NCBI RefSeq assembly: GCF_003991205.1
Contig: NZ_RXOZ01000001.1
Coordinates: forward strand, 1 to 64,000
Source of the DNA: Georgenia sp. SYP-B2076
GTDB lineage: Bacteria; Actinomycetota; Actinomycetes; Actinomycetales; Actinomycetaceae
Direction of reading: 5' to 3'
DNA: 64,000 nucleotides
Of the stretch, positions 31,460 to 44,063 are shown piece after piece (position 1 is the stretch's first letter; every line of letters starts with the position of its first letter). A model generated the notes under the pieces. It did no database searches. It saw nothing but the letters and a program-made list of their open reading frames with translations, and was not told the origin of the DNA. Both the position numbers and the translations under genes were made by a program.

Positions 31460-32905
31460 ATGACCACCGCCTCGGCGCCCTTCACATTTGTTGACCTGTT
31501 CGCAGGTATCGGCGGCTTCCACTCGGTGCTGAGCCATGCGGGGGGCCGGTGCGTCTACGTCTCGGAAATTGACGACGCGGCCCGCAGCACCTACGTCCAT
31601 AACTGGGTGACGCCGCTACCGGAGAAGATGCGTCCGACTATCAACACAGACATCAACCTGGCTACCCCGGATGAGGGTCTTGACCCCGACTTTCCTGAAA
31701 ATTTTGGCGTCCTTGCGGCAGGTTTTCCCTGTCAGCCGTTCTCGAAGTCAGGCCACCAGCACGGGATGGAGGAGGCTCGCGGAACCCTGTTCTGGAACAT
31801 CGCCCGGATCCTCGAGGAGCGCCACCCACCGGTAATCCTGCTTGAGAACGTGCGCAACCTGGTAGGGCCGCGGCACAGGCACGAGTGGGACGTGATCATC
31901 GATACGCTGCGCGAGCTCGGGTACCGCGTGTCCTCTAAGCCGACGGTCTTCTCCCCACACTTCCTGCCGCCATCGATGGGCGGGACACCACAGGTCCGCG
32001 AGCGTGTCTTCATCCTGGGCACCTACATCGGACCAGAGCGCGTCAAGGAGGAGATCAAGACACGGGGCGACGTCCCCCCGACCCTCACCCGCGGGCCGGT
32101 CAACGGCTGGGACCCCCGGAACTGGGACGTTGAGTGGGTCCTCGACGACGACGCGGACATCGAGAACATCGACCGATACAGGCTCACCACCGCCGAGACC
32201 AAGCCCGAGACCGAGTGGATCAACGTCTGGGACGACCTCGTCCAAAGGATGTGGGCGTACCGAGGTGAGCGGCTGCCTGGGTTCCCGCTGTGGGCCGACG
32301 CCTGGGTCCCGGAGAGCTCGCTCAACCCGAACGAACTCGACCTCCTTCCCCCGTGGAAGGCCGACTTCCTGATCAAGAACGCCCGGTTCTACGACCAGCA
32401 CCGCGACATCATCACGGCCTGGCGTACCGCCAACCCCAACTTCAACCAGTTCCCTCCCTCACGACGCAAGCTCGAGTGGCAGGCGCAGGACGCCACGTCG
32501 TTATGGGAGACCGTGATGCACTTCCGGCCTTCAGGTATCCGCGCCAAGGCGCCCACGTACGTGCCCGCCCTCGTGGCCATCACCCAGACATCAATCGTCG
32601 GAAAGCGGCGGCGGAAGATCACCCCACACGAGGCGGCCAGGCTCCAGGGCCTCCCGCGGTGGTTCGACTTCGCGAACGCCCGCGAGGCGCTGTCCTACAA
32701 ACAGGTAGGCAATGGTGTCGCCGCCGGCGCCGCCTGGTACGTCTTCCGCGCCCACGTGGAGCGCGACCAAGACGACCTCCCCAGAGCCCTCGTCCGGGCG
32801 GTCCTGGACGCCCCGCTGAACCCAACGGGTGATGCTTTGTCGCCTGAGGCGTTCGCCTTCGAGGCCGAGTTGGACCGGGAGAGCCAGGAGCTGCTGGTGG
32901 GATGA
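31460..32905 (+). CDS. C5-cytosine DNA methyltransferase
   Basis: The 481-residue enzyme has the C5-methyltransferase motifs in order: FVDLFAGIGGF (I, about 10-20), GFPCQPFSKSG (IV) with the catalytic Cys91, LLENVRN (VI), QVRERVFILG (VIII), and YKQVGNGVAAGAAW (X). The target-recognition region between VIII and IX is long and of unknown specificity. The ATG at 31460 is chosen over one at 31382 because the promoter and palindrome lie between them. It is followed 7 bases later by vsr, the usual pairing for Dcm-like enzymes whose 5-methylcytosine can deaminate to T. Confidence 0.93.
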   Translation: MTTASAPFTFVDLFAGIGGFHSVLSHAGGRCVYVSEIDDAARSTYVHNWVTPLPEKMRPTINTDINLATPDEGLDPDFPENFGVLAAGFPCQPFSKSGHQHGMEEARGTLFWNIARILEERHPPVILLENVRNLVGPRHRHEWDVIIDTLRELGYRVSSKPTVFSPHFLPPSMGGTPQVRERVFILGTYIGPERVKEEIKTRGDVPPTLTRGPVNGWDPRNWDVEWVLDDDADIENIDRYRLTTAETKPETEWINVWDDLVQRMWAYRGERLPGFPLWADAWVPESSLNPNELDLLPPWKADFLIKNARFYDQHRDIITAWRTANPNFNQFPPSRRKLEWQAQDATSLWETVMHFRPSGIRAKAPTYVPALVAITQTSIVGKRRRKITPHEAARLQGLPRWFDFANAREALSYKQVGNGVAAGAAWYVFRAHVERDQDDLPRALVRAVLDAPLNPTGDALSPEAFAFEAELDRESQELLVG

Positions 32906-32912
32906 TTTCGTT

Positions 32913-33341
32913 GTGGCCGGCGAGAGGTGGGTCAGCACCACGGAGGGGCACCACCTCGCCGGCCGCCGGAAGGCCGGCACTGCGCCGGAGCTCAAGCTCA
33001 GGCGGGCGATCCATGCGGCCGGGGGTAGATTCCGCGTCCAGCGGCGCCTCGCACCCGGCTGCACCCCTGACATCGTCCTGCCCAGGCGCCGGCTAGCAGT
33101 TTTCGTCGACGGGTGCTTCTGGCACGGCTGTCCTGAGCATGGGCGCAAGAAGGCCTGGACCGGTCCCAACGCGGATCTGTGGGCCCAGAAGATGCGACGG
33201 AACCAGGAGCGCGATGCCCACTCGACAGCCATCGCCGAGGCGCTGGGCTGGACCGTGATGCGGTTCTGGGAATGCCAGATCAATTCCGACCCAGCTATAG
33301 TCGCGGGCCAAATTCTGGCCGCCGAACCCTTTAGACACTAA
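32913..33341 (+). CDS. vsr: Very short patch repair endonuclease (Vsr)
   Basis: The 142-residue protein has the Vsr signature: the N-terminal APELKLRRAIHAAGGRFRVQ helix, then TPDIVLPRRRLAVFVDGCFW with Asp53, and WHGCPEHG with His71 and Cys73. Vsr nicks at T:G mismatches left when 5-methylcytosine deaminates, protecting the host from mutations at methylated sites. The GTG at 32913 leaves 7 bases after the methyltransferase stop, so the genes are co-transcribed. It marks the right end of the lower-GC island. Confidence 0.92.
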   Translation: MAGERWVSTTEGHHLAGRRKAGTAPELKLRRAIHAAGGRFRVQRRLAPGCTPDIVLPRRRLAVFVDGCFWHGCPEHGRKKAWTGPNADLWAQKMRRNQERDAHSTAIAEALGWTVMRFWECQINSDPAIVAGQILAAEPFRH

Positions 33342-33616
33342 GGGGCGGCCGCCTTCGACCCATTTGACTCGACATCAGGGTACCCGCCGAAGTGGCAGCT
33401 CGTGTTAGCTGGTGGTGTCAGCGCACCCGGCACTTGCTGCGGGGCCGCCTCGAGGTCATCTTGGTGCCCGGCGTATGCACTGCCTGCCAGCCAGACCCGG
33501 ATCCCCTGCCTGCTTCAGCGGCAGATCGACGCCGCCGCCGAGGTCATCAACATGGCCCCGGCCATCCTCGGAGTCTCGGGCAGGCGGCACCAATCGGTAT
33601 GGAAGCAAATGACGCG

Positions 33617-35323
33617 CTACTTTCCGGGACCTGCGCCGCCGCCCTTGCCCGGACCCTTGTTGGTCTTGTGCTGTCCCTTCCCGGTCGCGCTCTTGCCGGC
33701 TTCCTTGTTTGCTCCTGGTGCGTCCTTCGAAGCGCCGGAACCGCGATTGGAGGGGTCGTTGGGGAGCGGCTGCTCGGCGGTGGGAACCGGGTCCATCTCC
33801 GCCGGTGTCGTCGCGGGTGCGGCCGGAGCCGGGGCCACTTCCGCCGGTGTCAGCGCGGGCGCGGCCGGGGCCGGTGTCTCGCTCGGCGCGGGGGGCGGGG
33901 CGACAGAAATCGGTGTGGCTCCGGGTGAGGACTCGGTCGGAGCCGGTTCCTGGGTCACCGCCTGCTTCGGGACCACGCTCGTGACGGCCCTCTCCGCAGG
34001 CCCGTGATCGCTCATGGCATTGACGGAGACCAGGGTCACTGCGACGGCGGCGAGCCCGGCCACCACGACCGGCACTCGCCTCTTCGAGCGCCGGGCGTCC
34101 GTGGGCGGCACCCACGCGGGCACCCCGGGATCATCCGGCTCCTCGGCCGGCAAAATGCTTGGGGTGGCCGCCGTCGTGGTCGTGGCGGTCGGCGGGAGCA
34201 CGAAGGTGGCAGCCGTCGGGGCAGGTCCGAGCCCCGACCCGGGGGCGTCGGTCGTCGCTGTGCCCGCCGTCGGCAGGCCCGGATAGGCGGTCGCGGCCGT
34301 CATCGGTGAGACGGCATGCGGGGCCGCTGTGATGGGCGAGAGGGCGTGGGACGCGGCCGTCATCGGCGAGACGGGGTGCCGGGCCGCAGTCGGCGCCCCC
34401 GAAACCGCGTCAGGAATCACGGTCACCGAGCCGACGAACCCGGTTGCCGCGCCGGTCCCGGCCGTCGCGGCGGCCATGGCACCGACCGCGGCCGGCAGCC
34501 CGGCCCCGAAGCGCTCCGTTAGCTCACCGAGCACCTCCTGGACCTCGGTCGCGGACGGCCGCGCGTCCGGGTCCTTGGCGAGCAGCCCGGCCACGAGCCG
34601 GTCGAGCTCGTCGGGCGCGTCCGGGCAAAACTTCTTCAGCCGCGGCGCCTCGATGTACGCGTGCTGATGGAGGATCGCGACGGGCACCTCGCCGGTGAAC
34701 GGCGGCTGGCCGGCGACCAGCGTGGTAAGCAGGCAGCCGAAGGCGTACATGTCCGTGCTGCGCGTAACGCTCTCGGCGCGCGCCTGCTCCGGCGCCATGT
34801 ACTCCGCGGTGCCGAGCGTGGTCCCGGGGGCGGTCAGCGACGACGCGGACTGGTACTCGAAGGCGGCGATCCCGAAGTCGACGACGGTGACCTTGTCGCC
34901 GTCGACCAGGATGTTCGCCGGCTTGACGTCCCGGTGCACGATGCCCGCGGCGTGGGCGGCCGTGAGCGCGCCGGCGACCCGGCCCGCGATCCGGAGCGCC
35001 TCGTCCACCCGCAGCGGGCCGTCCTGCAGCACCGCGGCGAGATCCCGGCCGCGGAGCCGCTCCATGACGATGTAGGCGATATCCCCGTCGACTCCGGCGT
35101 CGTGCACGGTGACGATGTCGGGATGCTCGAGGGCCGCGGTCGCCACGGCCTCGCGGCGCAGCCGGTCCCCGAGCGTCGGGTCGCTGACTGCGCCGACGTC
35201 GACGACCTTGACGGCCACCCGCCGCCCCAGGACCAGGTCGATCCCCCGCCACACCTCGGCCATCCCGCCGCGGCCGAGCCGGCGGTCCAGCTCGTAGCGG
35301 TCGGCGAGAATGGTGGGGGGCAC
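33617..35323 (-). CDS. Membrane-anchored Ser/Thr protein kinase
   Basis: The protein has an N-terminal Hanks-type kinase domain: LGRGGMAEVW, AVKVVDVGAV, HRDVKPANILV with the catalytic Asp, VVDFGIAAF, GTAEYMAPEQ and a complete C-lobe to about residue 270. Then come a Pro/Ala/Thr linker containing three 10-residue repeats (SPMTAASHAL type), one transmembrane helix (VPVVVAGLAAVAVTLVSVNA), and a Pro/Ala-rich extracytoplasmic tail ending in a basic Lys/Gly stretch. No PASTA domain is present. The GTG start at 35323 fits the family; an ATG at 35359 is possible. It follows the SNF2 gene on the same strand. Confidence 0.88.
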   Translation of the reverse strand: MPPTILADRYELDRRLGRGGMAEVWRGIDLVLGRRVAVKVVDVGAVSDPTLGDRLRREAVATAALEHPDIVTVHDAGVDGDIAYIVMERLRGRDLAAVLQDGPLRVDEALRIAGRVAGALTAAHAAGIVHRDVKPANILVDGDKVTVVDFGIAAFEYQSASSLTAPGTTLGTAEYMAPEQARAESVTRSTDMYAFGCLLTTLVAGQPPFTGEVPVAILHQHAYIEAPRLKKFCPDAPDELDRLVAGLLAKDPDARPSATEVQEVLGELTERFGAGLPAAVGAMAAATAGTGAATGFVGSVTVIPDAVSGAPTAARHPVSPMTAASHALSPITAAPHAVSPMTAATAYPGLPTAGTATTDAPGSGLGPAPTAATFVLPPTATTTTAATPSILPAEEPDDPGVPAWVPPTDARRSKRRVPVVVAGLAAVAVTLVSVNAMSDHGPAERAVTSVVPKQAVTQEPAPTESSPGATPISVAPPPAPSETPAPAAPALTPAEVAPAPAAPATTPAEMDPVPTAEQPLPNDPSNRGSGASKDAPGANKEAGKSATGKGQHKTNKGPGKGGGAGPGK

Positions 35324-35380
35324 GCTGGCGAGTATGTCCGAGGCCAGACATAACGGCACGCCGGGGCGGGAATAGTCCCC

Positions 35381-38626
<3,246 letters not shown>

Positions 38627-38804
38627 GCCTCTCAGGGTAGGTGCCGCCACCGACACGTCCTCCCGGGTACTCACCGGGCCGCCGTCGGGCCGGCGCGCGG
38701 CCCACGGGCGGGCGCCCCGCCGGCGAGGTCGCGGCAATCCCGGGGGCGGCGAGCCGGCGCGGCAATCTGGCGGCCGGTGAGCCGGCGCGGCCTAGTGTGG
38801 CCGC

Positions 38805-39632
38805 ATGAGCGACGCACGCCCGGAACCCACGACGGCGACGACCCTGCGCATCGGCGCGCACGTGCGCCACGACGACCCCGTGGCCGCGGCCCAGGCGCGC
38901 GGCGCCACGCTGAGCCAGTTCTTCATCGGTGACCCGCAGGGCTGGAAGAAGCCCGTGGTGGAGTACGACGGCGGCGCCCCCGCCCTCCGGGCCGCCGCGC
39001 AGGAGGCGGGCGTCGACCTCTACGTCCACGCGCCCTACGTCCTCAACGTCGCGACGCTGAACAACCGAATCCGGATCCCCAGCCGCAAGCTGCTGCAGCA
39101 GCAGATGGACGCCGCCGCGGAGGTCGGCGCGGCCGGGCTGATCATCCACGGCGGCCACGTCTCGTCGGACGCCGAGCTCGAGAACGGCTTCGACAACTGG
39201 CACAAGGCGGTGGACCGGACCGACCTCAAGGTCCCGCTCCTCATCGAGAACACCGCGGGCGGCAACCACGCGATGGCGCGCCAGCTCGACCGCATCGCCC
39301 GGCTCTGGGACGCGATCTCCTCGGCGGACGGCTTCGACCGGGTCGGGTTCTGCCTCGACACCTGCCACGCGCACGCCGGCGGCAACGACCTGACCACGGT
39401 CGTGGACCAGGTCCGCGCGATCACCGGGCGCATCGACCTCGTGCACCTCAACGACAGCCGCGACGCCTTCAACTCCGGCGCCGACCGCCACACGAGCCTC
39501 GGCGAGGGCAGCATCGACCCGGACGAGCTGGCCGGGGTGGTTCGCGACGCCGGCGCCCCGGTCGTGTGCGAGACCCCGGGCGGCCCCGAGGAGCACCAGG
39601 CCGACTTCGCCTGGCTGCGCGCCCGGCTCTGA
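38805..39632 (+). CDS. nfo: Deoxyribonuclease IV (AP endonuclease)
   Basis: The 275-residue TIM barrel is of the endonuclease IV family, which cuts DNA at abasic sites with three zinc ions. The opening RIGAHVRHDDP has the first metal His, and HAPYVLN, the Glu in IENTAGG, the Asp/His in CLDTCHAHAGG, HLNDS and the late ETPGG are the remaining ligand segments. Length (275 versus 285 in E. coli) and order agree. It is a single gene, divergent from the SNF2 gene. Confidence 0.9.
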   Translation: MSDARPEPTTATTLRIGAHVRHDDPVAAAQARGATLSQFFIGDPQGWKKPVVEYDGGAPALRAAAQEAGVDLYVHAPYVLNVATLNNRIRIPSRKLLQQQMDAAAEVGAAGLIIHGGHVSSDAELENGFDNWHKAVDRTDLKVPLLIENTAGGNHAMARQLDRIARLWDAISSADGFDRVGFCLDTCHAHAGGNDLTTVVDQVRAITGRIDLVHLNDSRDAFNSGADRHTSLGEGSIDPDELAGVVRDAGAPVVCETPGGPEEHQADFAWLRARL

Positions 39633-39712
39633 GCCGAGAGGTCGCACCCCGCCGCTACGGTGGTGAGCGGCCCGCCGCACGGCGCGACCGCCGTCGACCC
39701 GCAGGAGGCACC

Positions 39713-40231
39713 ATGTCGCAGGACCCGCAGCCCACGGACCCGGCCGCCCCGCGGCCGACCGGCACGCTCACCCAGGCGCCGGCGGGCCGGGTCCTCTCGC
39801 TCCGCCGCACGCTCGCCGACCCGCCCGAGACCGTGTGGGCCACGCTCACCGAGTCCGACCGGACGGCTCGATGGTTCGGCAGCTGGACGGGCACGCCCGG
39901 TGCGGGGAACACGATCCAGGTCGCGATGTCGTTCGAGGAGGGATCGGACCCGGTCGACGTCCGGATCGTGGCGTGCGAGGCGCCGCGCCACCTGGAGATG
40001 ACCGTGGACAACCCGGCCGGAGGGTGGCACCTGGAGGTCTGGCTCACCGGGTCGGACGGCGGCACCAGCGTCGAGCTCGTCCACCACCTCCCGGAGGACG
40101 CGCCCGTCGCCGAGATCGGGCCCGGCTGGGAGTACTACCTCGACAACTTCGTCGCCGCGCACACCGGCGGCCCGGCCGTCAGCTTCGACGACTACTACCC
40201 CGCGCAGCGCGACTACTACGCCGGGCTCTGA
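39713..40231 (+). CDS. SRPBCC/AHSA1 domain protein
   Basis: The 172-residue protein fits the AHSA1-like START domain: LADPPETVWATLTESDRTAR and WFGSWTG, then a curved sheet and the late helix WEYYLDNFVAAH. Such proteins bind hydrophobic ligands or act as co-chaperone-like factors; no function can be given. AGGAGG precedes the ATG by a few bases. It lies 80 bases after nfo and converges with rlmC. Confidence 0.85.
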   Translation: MSQDPQPTDPAAPRPTGTLTQAPAGRVLSLRRTLADPPETVWATLTESDRTARWFGSWTGTPGAGNTIQVAMSFEEGSDPVDVRIVACEAPRHLEMTVDNPAGGWHLEVWLTGSDGGTSVELVHHLPEDAPVAEIGPGWEYYLDNFVAAHTGGPAVSFDDYYPAQRDYYAGL

Positions 40232-40254
40232 CGACGTCGACCCGGGGTCGGTGC

Positions 40255-41379
40255 CTACGCCCGCTCCAGCAGCACCACCACCTCGTAGTGGGCGGTGTGC
40301 GGGAACATGTCGAGGACCCGCGCGCGCCGCGGCCTGAGCGAGGGCATGGCGTCGAGGTCGCGCGCCAGCGAGACGGCGTTGCAGCTGGAGTAGATGACCT
40401 GTCGGGCGGCGGAGGACTCCAGCCAGCCGGCCAGCTCCGCGCCGATGCCGCGCCGCGGCGGGTTGACGATGACCAGGTCGGGGGCGTCGTCGGCGGCGAG
40501 CGCGAACGCGGTGGCGTCGTCGGCCTCGAAGCGCACGCGGCGCAGGCCGGCGTCCCGGCGCGTCAGCTCCGCGGAGGCGATGGCCTCCGGGCTGACCTCG
40601 ATGCCGGTGACGTCGCGCGCCGGGTCGGCGACGTGCAGGGCGAAGCCGCCGACGCCGCAGTACAGGTCCCACACCGACGCCGGCGCCGCCTCGTCCACCC
40701 AGTCCCGCGCCTGGCGGTACAGCGCCGCGGCGACGTCGGTGTTGGTCTGGAAGAAGCTCTGCGGGCGCAGGTGCAGGTCGATGCCGTTGAGGCCCATGCG
40801 CAGCGTCTCCTGCTCGGTGAGCACGATCTCCCGCTCGCCCTCCAGGACCGCCTTGTGCTCGGGGTGGAGGTTGACGGAGACCACCCGCAGCTGGGGCAGC
40901 GCCGCCAGCAGCGCGGGCAGGTGCTTGCGGATCCGGCCGACCGGCTCCTCGGAGCGCAGCACGAACCGGAGCATGAGCTCGCCGTCGGGCGACTCGGTGA
41001 CGAGCAGGTACTTCAGCTCGCCGCGGCGGCGGGGCACGTCGTAGGGCGTGAGCCCGGCCCTCGTGATGAAGTCGGCGAGCGCGGGGAAGCACCCCTGCAG
41101 GCGGGCCGAATACAGCCCGCACTCGCTCAGGTCCACGCCGCGGCCCTCGGCGTCGAGGATGCCCAGCGTGGGCCGCTGAACCGTGCCGCCCACGACCATC
41201 TTGGCCTTGTTGCGGTAGGCCGACTCGCGGCTGGCCACGGGCGGCAGCCACTGCACGCCCGGGTGGGCGGCCAGCAGGTGCCGGCAGTGGCGCTCCTTGC
41301 CGCCCAGCTGGGCGGCGTACGGCTGCTCGAGGAGGGCGCAGGACCGGCACCGGCCGGCGTCGAAGTAGGAGCACTGCAT
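40255..41379 (-). CDS. rlmC: 23S rRNA (uracil(747)-C(5))-methyltransferase RlmC
   Basis: The 374-residue enzyme matches the RumB/RlmC length (375 in E. coli). The N-terminal MQCSYFDAGRCRSCALLE carries cysteines for a 4Fe-4S cluster. The methyltransferase domain has YCGVGGFALH for S-adenosylmethionine, NPPRRG, and SSCNAVSLARDL with the catalytic cysteine that attacks uracil C6. The start is set at the ATG before QCSYF because the family starts there; the frame stays open 19 codons further. It converges with the SRPBCC gene. Confidence 0.92.
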   Translation of the reverse strand: MQCSYFDAGRCRSCALLEQPYAAQLGGKERHCRHLLAAHPGVQWLPPVASRESAYRNKAKMVVGGTVQRPTLGILDAEGRGVDLSECGLYSARLQGCFPALADFITRAGLTPYDVPRRRGELKYLLVTESPDGELMLRFVLRSEEPVGRIRKHLPALLAALPQLRVVSVNLHPEHKAVLEGEREIVLTEQETLRMGLNGIDLHLRPQSFFQTNTDVAAALYRQARDWVDEAAPASVWDLYCGVGGFALHVADPARDVTGIEVSPEAIASAELTRRDAGLRRVRFEADDATAFALAADDAPDLVIVNPPRRGIGAELAGWLESSAARQVIYSSCNAVSLARDLDAMPSLRPRRARVLDMFPHTAHYEVVVLLERA

Positions 41380-41440
41380 AGACCAGCCAGCGTAGGCGCC
41401 GCGCGGGCGCCGGTCCGCGATCGTGAGCCGTTCCACAGGC

Positions 41441-41474
41441 GGACGACGGCGGGCGACAGCGCCCGCCGTCGTCC
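41441..41474. terminator. Perfect 15-bp stem terminator
   Basis: GGACGACGGCGGGCG, an ACAG loop and CGCCCGCCGTCGTCC form a perfect stem. It lies 47 bases past the rraA stop on the minus strand, so it ends the tct-usp-rraA operon, and just upstream of rlmC. Confidence 0.85.
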
Positions 41475-41521
41475 TCGCCGGGCCGCGCCGCCCGCCCGCC
41501 GGCCCGGACCTACCGGGCGGC

Positions 41522-41995
41522 TCAGCCGGGCAGGACCACCACGCCGTCGTCGTCGCTGACCAGGTGCGCGCCCGGGGTGAACGTCGCCCCGCCGAACGTC
41601 ACGACGACGTCGCGCTCCCCCGCGCCAATCTTGCTGCTCTTGCGGGGGTTCGAGCCGAGGGCCTTGATGCCCAGGTCGAGGCCGCCGAGGAGGGCGACGT
41701 CGCGCACGGCGCCGTTGATGACCACGCCGGCCCAGCCGTTGCGCACCGCGCTGGCGCCGATCATGTCGCCCATGAGCGCGGTGTGCACGGAGCCGCCGCC
41801 GTCGACGACGAGCACCCGGCCCTCCCCCGGTTCGGCGAGCACGGCCTTGACCATGGCGTTGTCCTCGTGGCACCGGATGGTGACGACGGTGCCGGCGAAG
41901 CTCGCCCGGGCCCCGTACTGGCGCAGCTGCGTGTCGCAGGACTGCAGGGACTCCTCGTGCTCGTCGTACAGGTCGGCGGTGCCGGGCCCGGTCAC
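41522..41995 (-). CDS. rraA: RraA-family aldolase (4-hydroxy-4-methyl-2-oxoglutarate aldolase type)
   Basis: The 157-residue protein has the RraA/HMG aldolase fold: [20 protein letters not shown], then [18 protein letters not shown] where the Arg-Asp pair binds substrate and metal. Relatives cleave 4-hydroxy-4-methyl-2-oxoglutarate and also decarboxylate oxaloacetate; the E. coli namesake inhibits RNase E. It is the last gene of the tricarboxylate transporter operon (4-base overlap with the stress-protein gene), so a metabolic role on the imported acid is more likely than RNase E control. Confidence 0.85.
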   Translation of the reverse strand: MTGPGTADLYDEHEESLQSCDTQLRQYGARASFAGTVVTIRCHEDNAMVKAVLAEPGEGRVLVVDGGGSVHTALMGDMIGASAVRNGWAGVVINGAVRDVALLGGLDLGIKALGSNPRKSSKIGAGERDVVVTFGGATFTPGAHLVSDDDGVVVLPG

Positions 41996-42393
41996 GACGG
42001 CTCCCCCTGCTTGACCGCCAGGACGGGGCAGCTGGCCTCGAGGAGGATGCGCTGGGAGTTGCTGCCCAGCAGCAGCTTGCCGACGGGGCTGCGGTGGCGC
42101 AGGCCGATGACGATGAGGTCGGCGCGGTGCTCCTGGGCGGCGCCCAGGACCTCGTCCGCGGCGGAGCGCCCGCGCACCGGCTGCAGCAGCAGGTGCTCGA
42201 CGCCCGCCTCCCGCAGGTGTCGGTCCGCCGAGTCGAGGTCCGCGTCGGAGACGATCCGCGGGTCGGCCGCCGCCTCGCCGCGCGAGGAGTTCACGACGAT
42301 GAGCAGCGCCTCCTCCTTGCGGGCGAGGTCGGTGGCGTGCCGGAAGGCGGCCTGGCCTTCGGGGGTGGGGATGTAGCCGACGACGATCTTCAT
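41992..42393 (-). CDS. Universal stress protein (UspA family)
   Basis: The 133-residue protein is a single Usp domain with the ATP-binding loop [20 protein letters not shown], the G-2x-G-9x-G(S/T) pattern of ATP-binding members. The N-terminal strand [13 protein letters not shown] is typical. It overlaps tctA and rraA by 4 bases each. Such proteins are often found beside transporters, which they may modulate according to ATP level. Confidence 0.9.
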   Translation of the reverse strand: MKIVVGYIPTPEGQAAFRHATDLARKEEALLIVVNSSRGEAAADPRIVSDADLDSADRHLREAGVEHLLLQPVRGRSAADEVLGAAQEHRADLIVIGLRHRSPVGKLLLGSNSQRILLEASCPVLAVKQGEPS

Positions 42394-44063
42394 CTCTGCT
42401 CCGTGGGGGTGGTCGGGGTGGACTCGAGGGACTCGTCCGTGAGTTCCACGCGGGCGGCCGTGCCGCCGTCCGCCTGGGCGCCGATACCGGCCGTGCCGCC
42501 GTCCGCCCGGGCGCCGATACCGGCCGGGGCGACGCCCGTCTCCCGGTCAGTGGCGGGGGGCACGCCCGGGGACGTCGTGCCGCGGGCGCGGCGGACGCCG
42601 GCGGCGAGGAACGGCCAGGCCAGGATGATCGCGATGATCCCGTAGACGACGAGGGCGAGCGGCTCGTCGAACAGCCCGGACGGGCTCCCGGCGGACAGCT
42701 GCAGCGCCTGCCGCAGCTTGCCCTCGGCGAGCGGGCCGATGATCACGCCGATGATGAGCGGCAGCACCGGCAGCCCGTACCGGCGCATCAGCAGCCCCAG
42801 CAGCCCGAAGACCAGCAGCAGCAACAGGTCGAACCACTGCATGTTCACCGAGTACGCGCCCAGGGTGGCGAAGAAGAGGATGCCCGCGTACAGGTACGGC
42901 CGCGGGATCTGCAGCAGCTTGGCCCACGCGGGCGCGAGCGGCAGGTTGATCAGCATCAGCAGCGCGTTGCCGATGAACAGCGAGGCGATCAGGCCCCACA
43001 CCAGCTCGGGCTCACGCTCGAACAGCAGGGGCCCGGGCTGGATATTGAACTGGATGAACGCGGCAAGCATGACGGCGGCGGTGGCGTTCGTCGGCAGGCC
43101 GAGGGCGAGCATCGGCACGAGGGTGCCCGCGGCGGAGGCATTGTTCGCCGCCTCCGGCCCGGCGACGCCCTCAATGGCGCCGTGCCCGAACTCCTCCGGG
43201 TGCTTGGACAGCCGCTTCTCGGTGACGTAGGACAGGAATGTCGGGATCTCCGCACCGCCGGCGGGCAGCGCCCCGAACGGGAACCCGAGGGCGGTGCCGC
43301 GCAGCCACGGCTTCCACGAGCGCCCCCAGTCCTTCTTCGACATCCACGGCCGCCCCACGGGGATGACCGCGGCGGAGGACCGGCGCAGGTGCGCGGCCAC
43401 CCACAGGGCCTCGCCGACGGCGAAGATCGCCACGACCATGACCACGATGTCGATGCCGTCGGCCAGCTGCGGCTCGCCGAAGGTCAGGCGCGCCTGCCCG
43501 GTGACCGGGTCGAGCCCGACGAGCCCGATGCCCAGGCCGAGCGCGAGGGAGGAGAACCCGCGCACCCGGGAGGAACCGAGCACCGCGGTGACGGCCACGA
43601 GGGCGAGCAGCATGATCGCCAGGTAGCTGGGCGCCCCGAGGGCGATGGCGAAGCGCACCACCACGGGCGCGAAGAACGCCAGCAGCGCGGTGCCGATGGT
43701 GCCGGCCACGAAGGAGCCGATGGCCGCCGTCGCCAGCGCCTGGGCGGCCCGGCCGGCCTTGGCCATCTTGTGGCCCTCGATGGCCGTGACCACCGTGGCG
43801 GACTCCCCGGGGGTGTTGAGCAGGATCGAGGTGGTCGACCCGCCGTACATGCCGCCGTAGTAGATGCCGGCGAACATGATGAAGGCGCTGGTCGGCTCGA
43901 GCGCGAAGGTGACCGGCAGCAGCAGCGCGATGGTCATGGCCGGGCCGAGGCCCGGGAGCACGCCGACGGCGGTGCCGAGCAGCACGCCGATGACGGCGTA
44001 CAGCAGGTTGATCGGGGTCGCGGCGGTCACGAAGCCGTCCGCGAGCGCGTTGAGGACGTCCAT
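42390..44063 (-). CDS. tctA: Tripartite tricarboxylate transporter, large membrane subunit TctA
   Basis: The 557-residue permease has the TctA signature [19 protein letters not shown] at the N-terminus, [19 protein letters not shown], a second such half ([34 protein letters not shown]), and about 12 helices. It should couple a proton or sodium gradient to uptake of a carboxylate delivered by TctC. The C-terminal tail past the last helix is unusual: it contains two 11-residue repeats ([11 protein letters not shown] type) encoded by 33-bp DNA repeats at 42456-42521. Confidence 0.93.
   Translation of the reverse strand: MDVLNALADGFVTAATPINLLYAVIGVLLGTAVGVLPGLGPAMTIALLLPVTFALEPTSAFIMFAGIYYGGMYGGSTTSILLNTPGESATVVTAIEGHKMAKAGRAAQALATAAIGSFVAGTIGTALLAFFAPVVVRFAIALGAPSYLAIMLLALVAVTAVLGSSRVRGFSSLALGLGIGLVGLDPVTGQARLTFGEPQLADGIDIVVMVVAIFAVGEALWVAAHLRRSSAAVIPVGRPWMSKKDWGRSWKPWLRGTALGFPFGALPAGGAEIPTFLSYVTEKRLSKHPEEFGHGAIEGVAGPEAANNASAAGTLVPMLALGLPTNATAAVMLAAFIQFNIQPGPLLFEREPELVWGLIASLFIGNALLMLINLPLAPAWAKLLQIPRPYLYAGILFFATLGAYSVNMQWFDLLLLLVFGLLGLLMRRYGLPVLPLIIGVIIGPLAEGKLRQALQLSAGSPSGLFDEPLALVVYGIIAIILAWPFLAAGVRRARGTTSPGVPPATDRETGVAPAGIGARADGGTAGIGAQADGGTAARVELTDESLESTPTTPTEQR

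Noticed and set aside
22443-33341. Prophage or integrative element carrying the island
   Set aside because: I found no integrase, structural phage gene, tRNA or flanking direct repeat by eye, so transfer is inferred only from composition.
33342-33616. Short frames between vsr and the kinase gene
   Set aside because: None has a ribosome-binding site or recognisable motif; the stretch LLQRQIDAAAEV looks protein-like but stays isolated.
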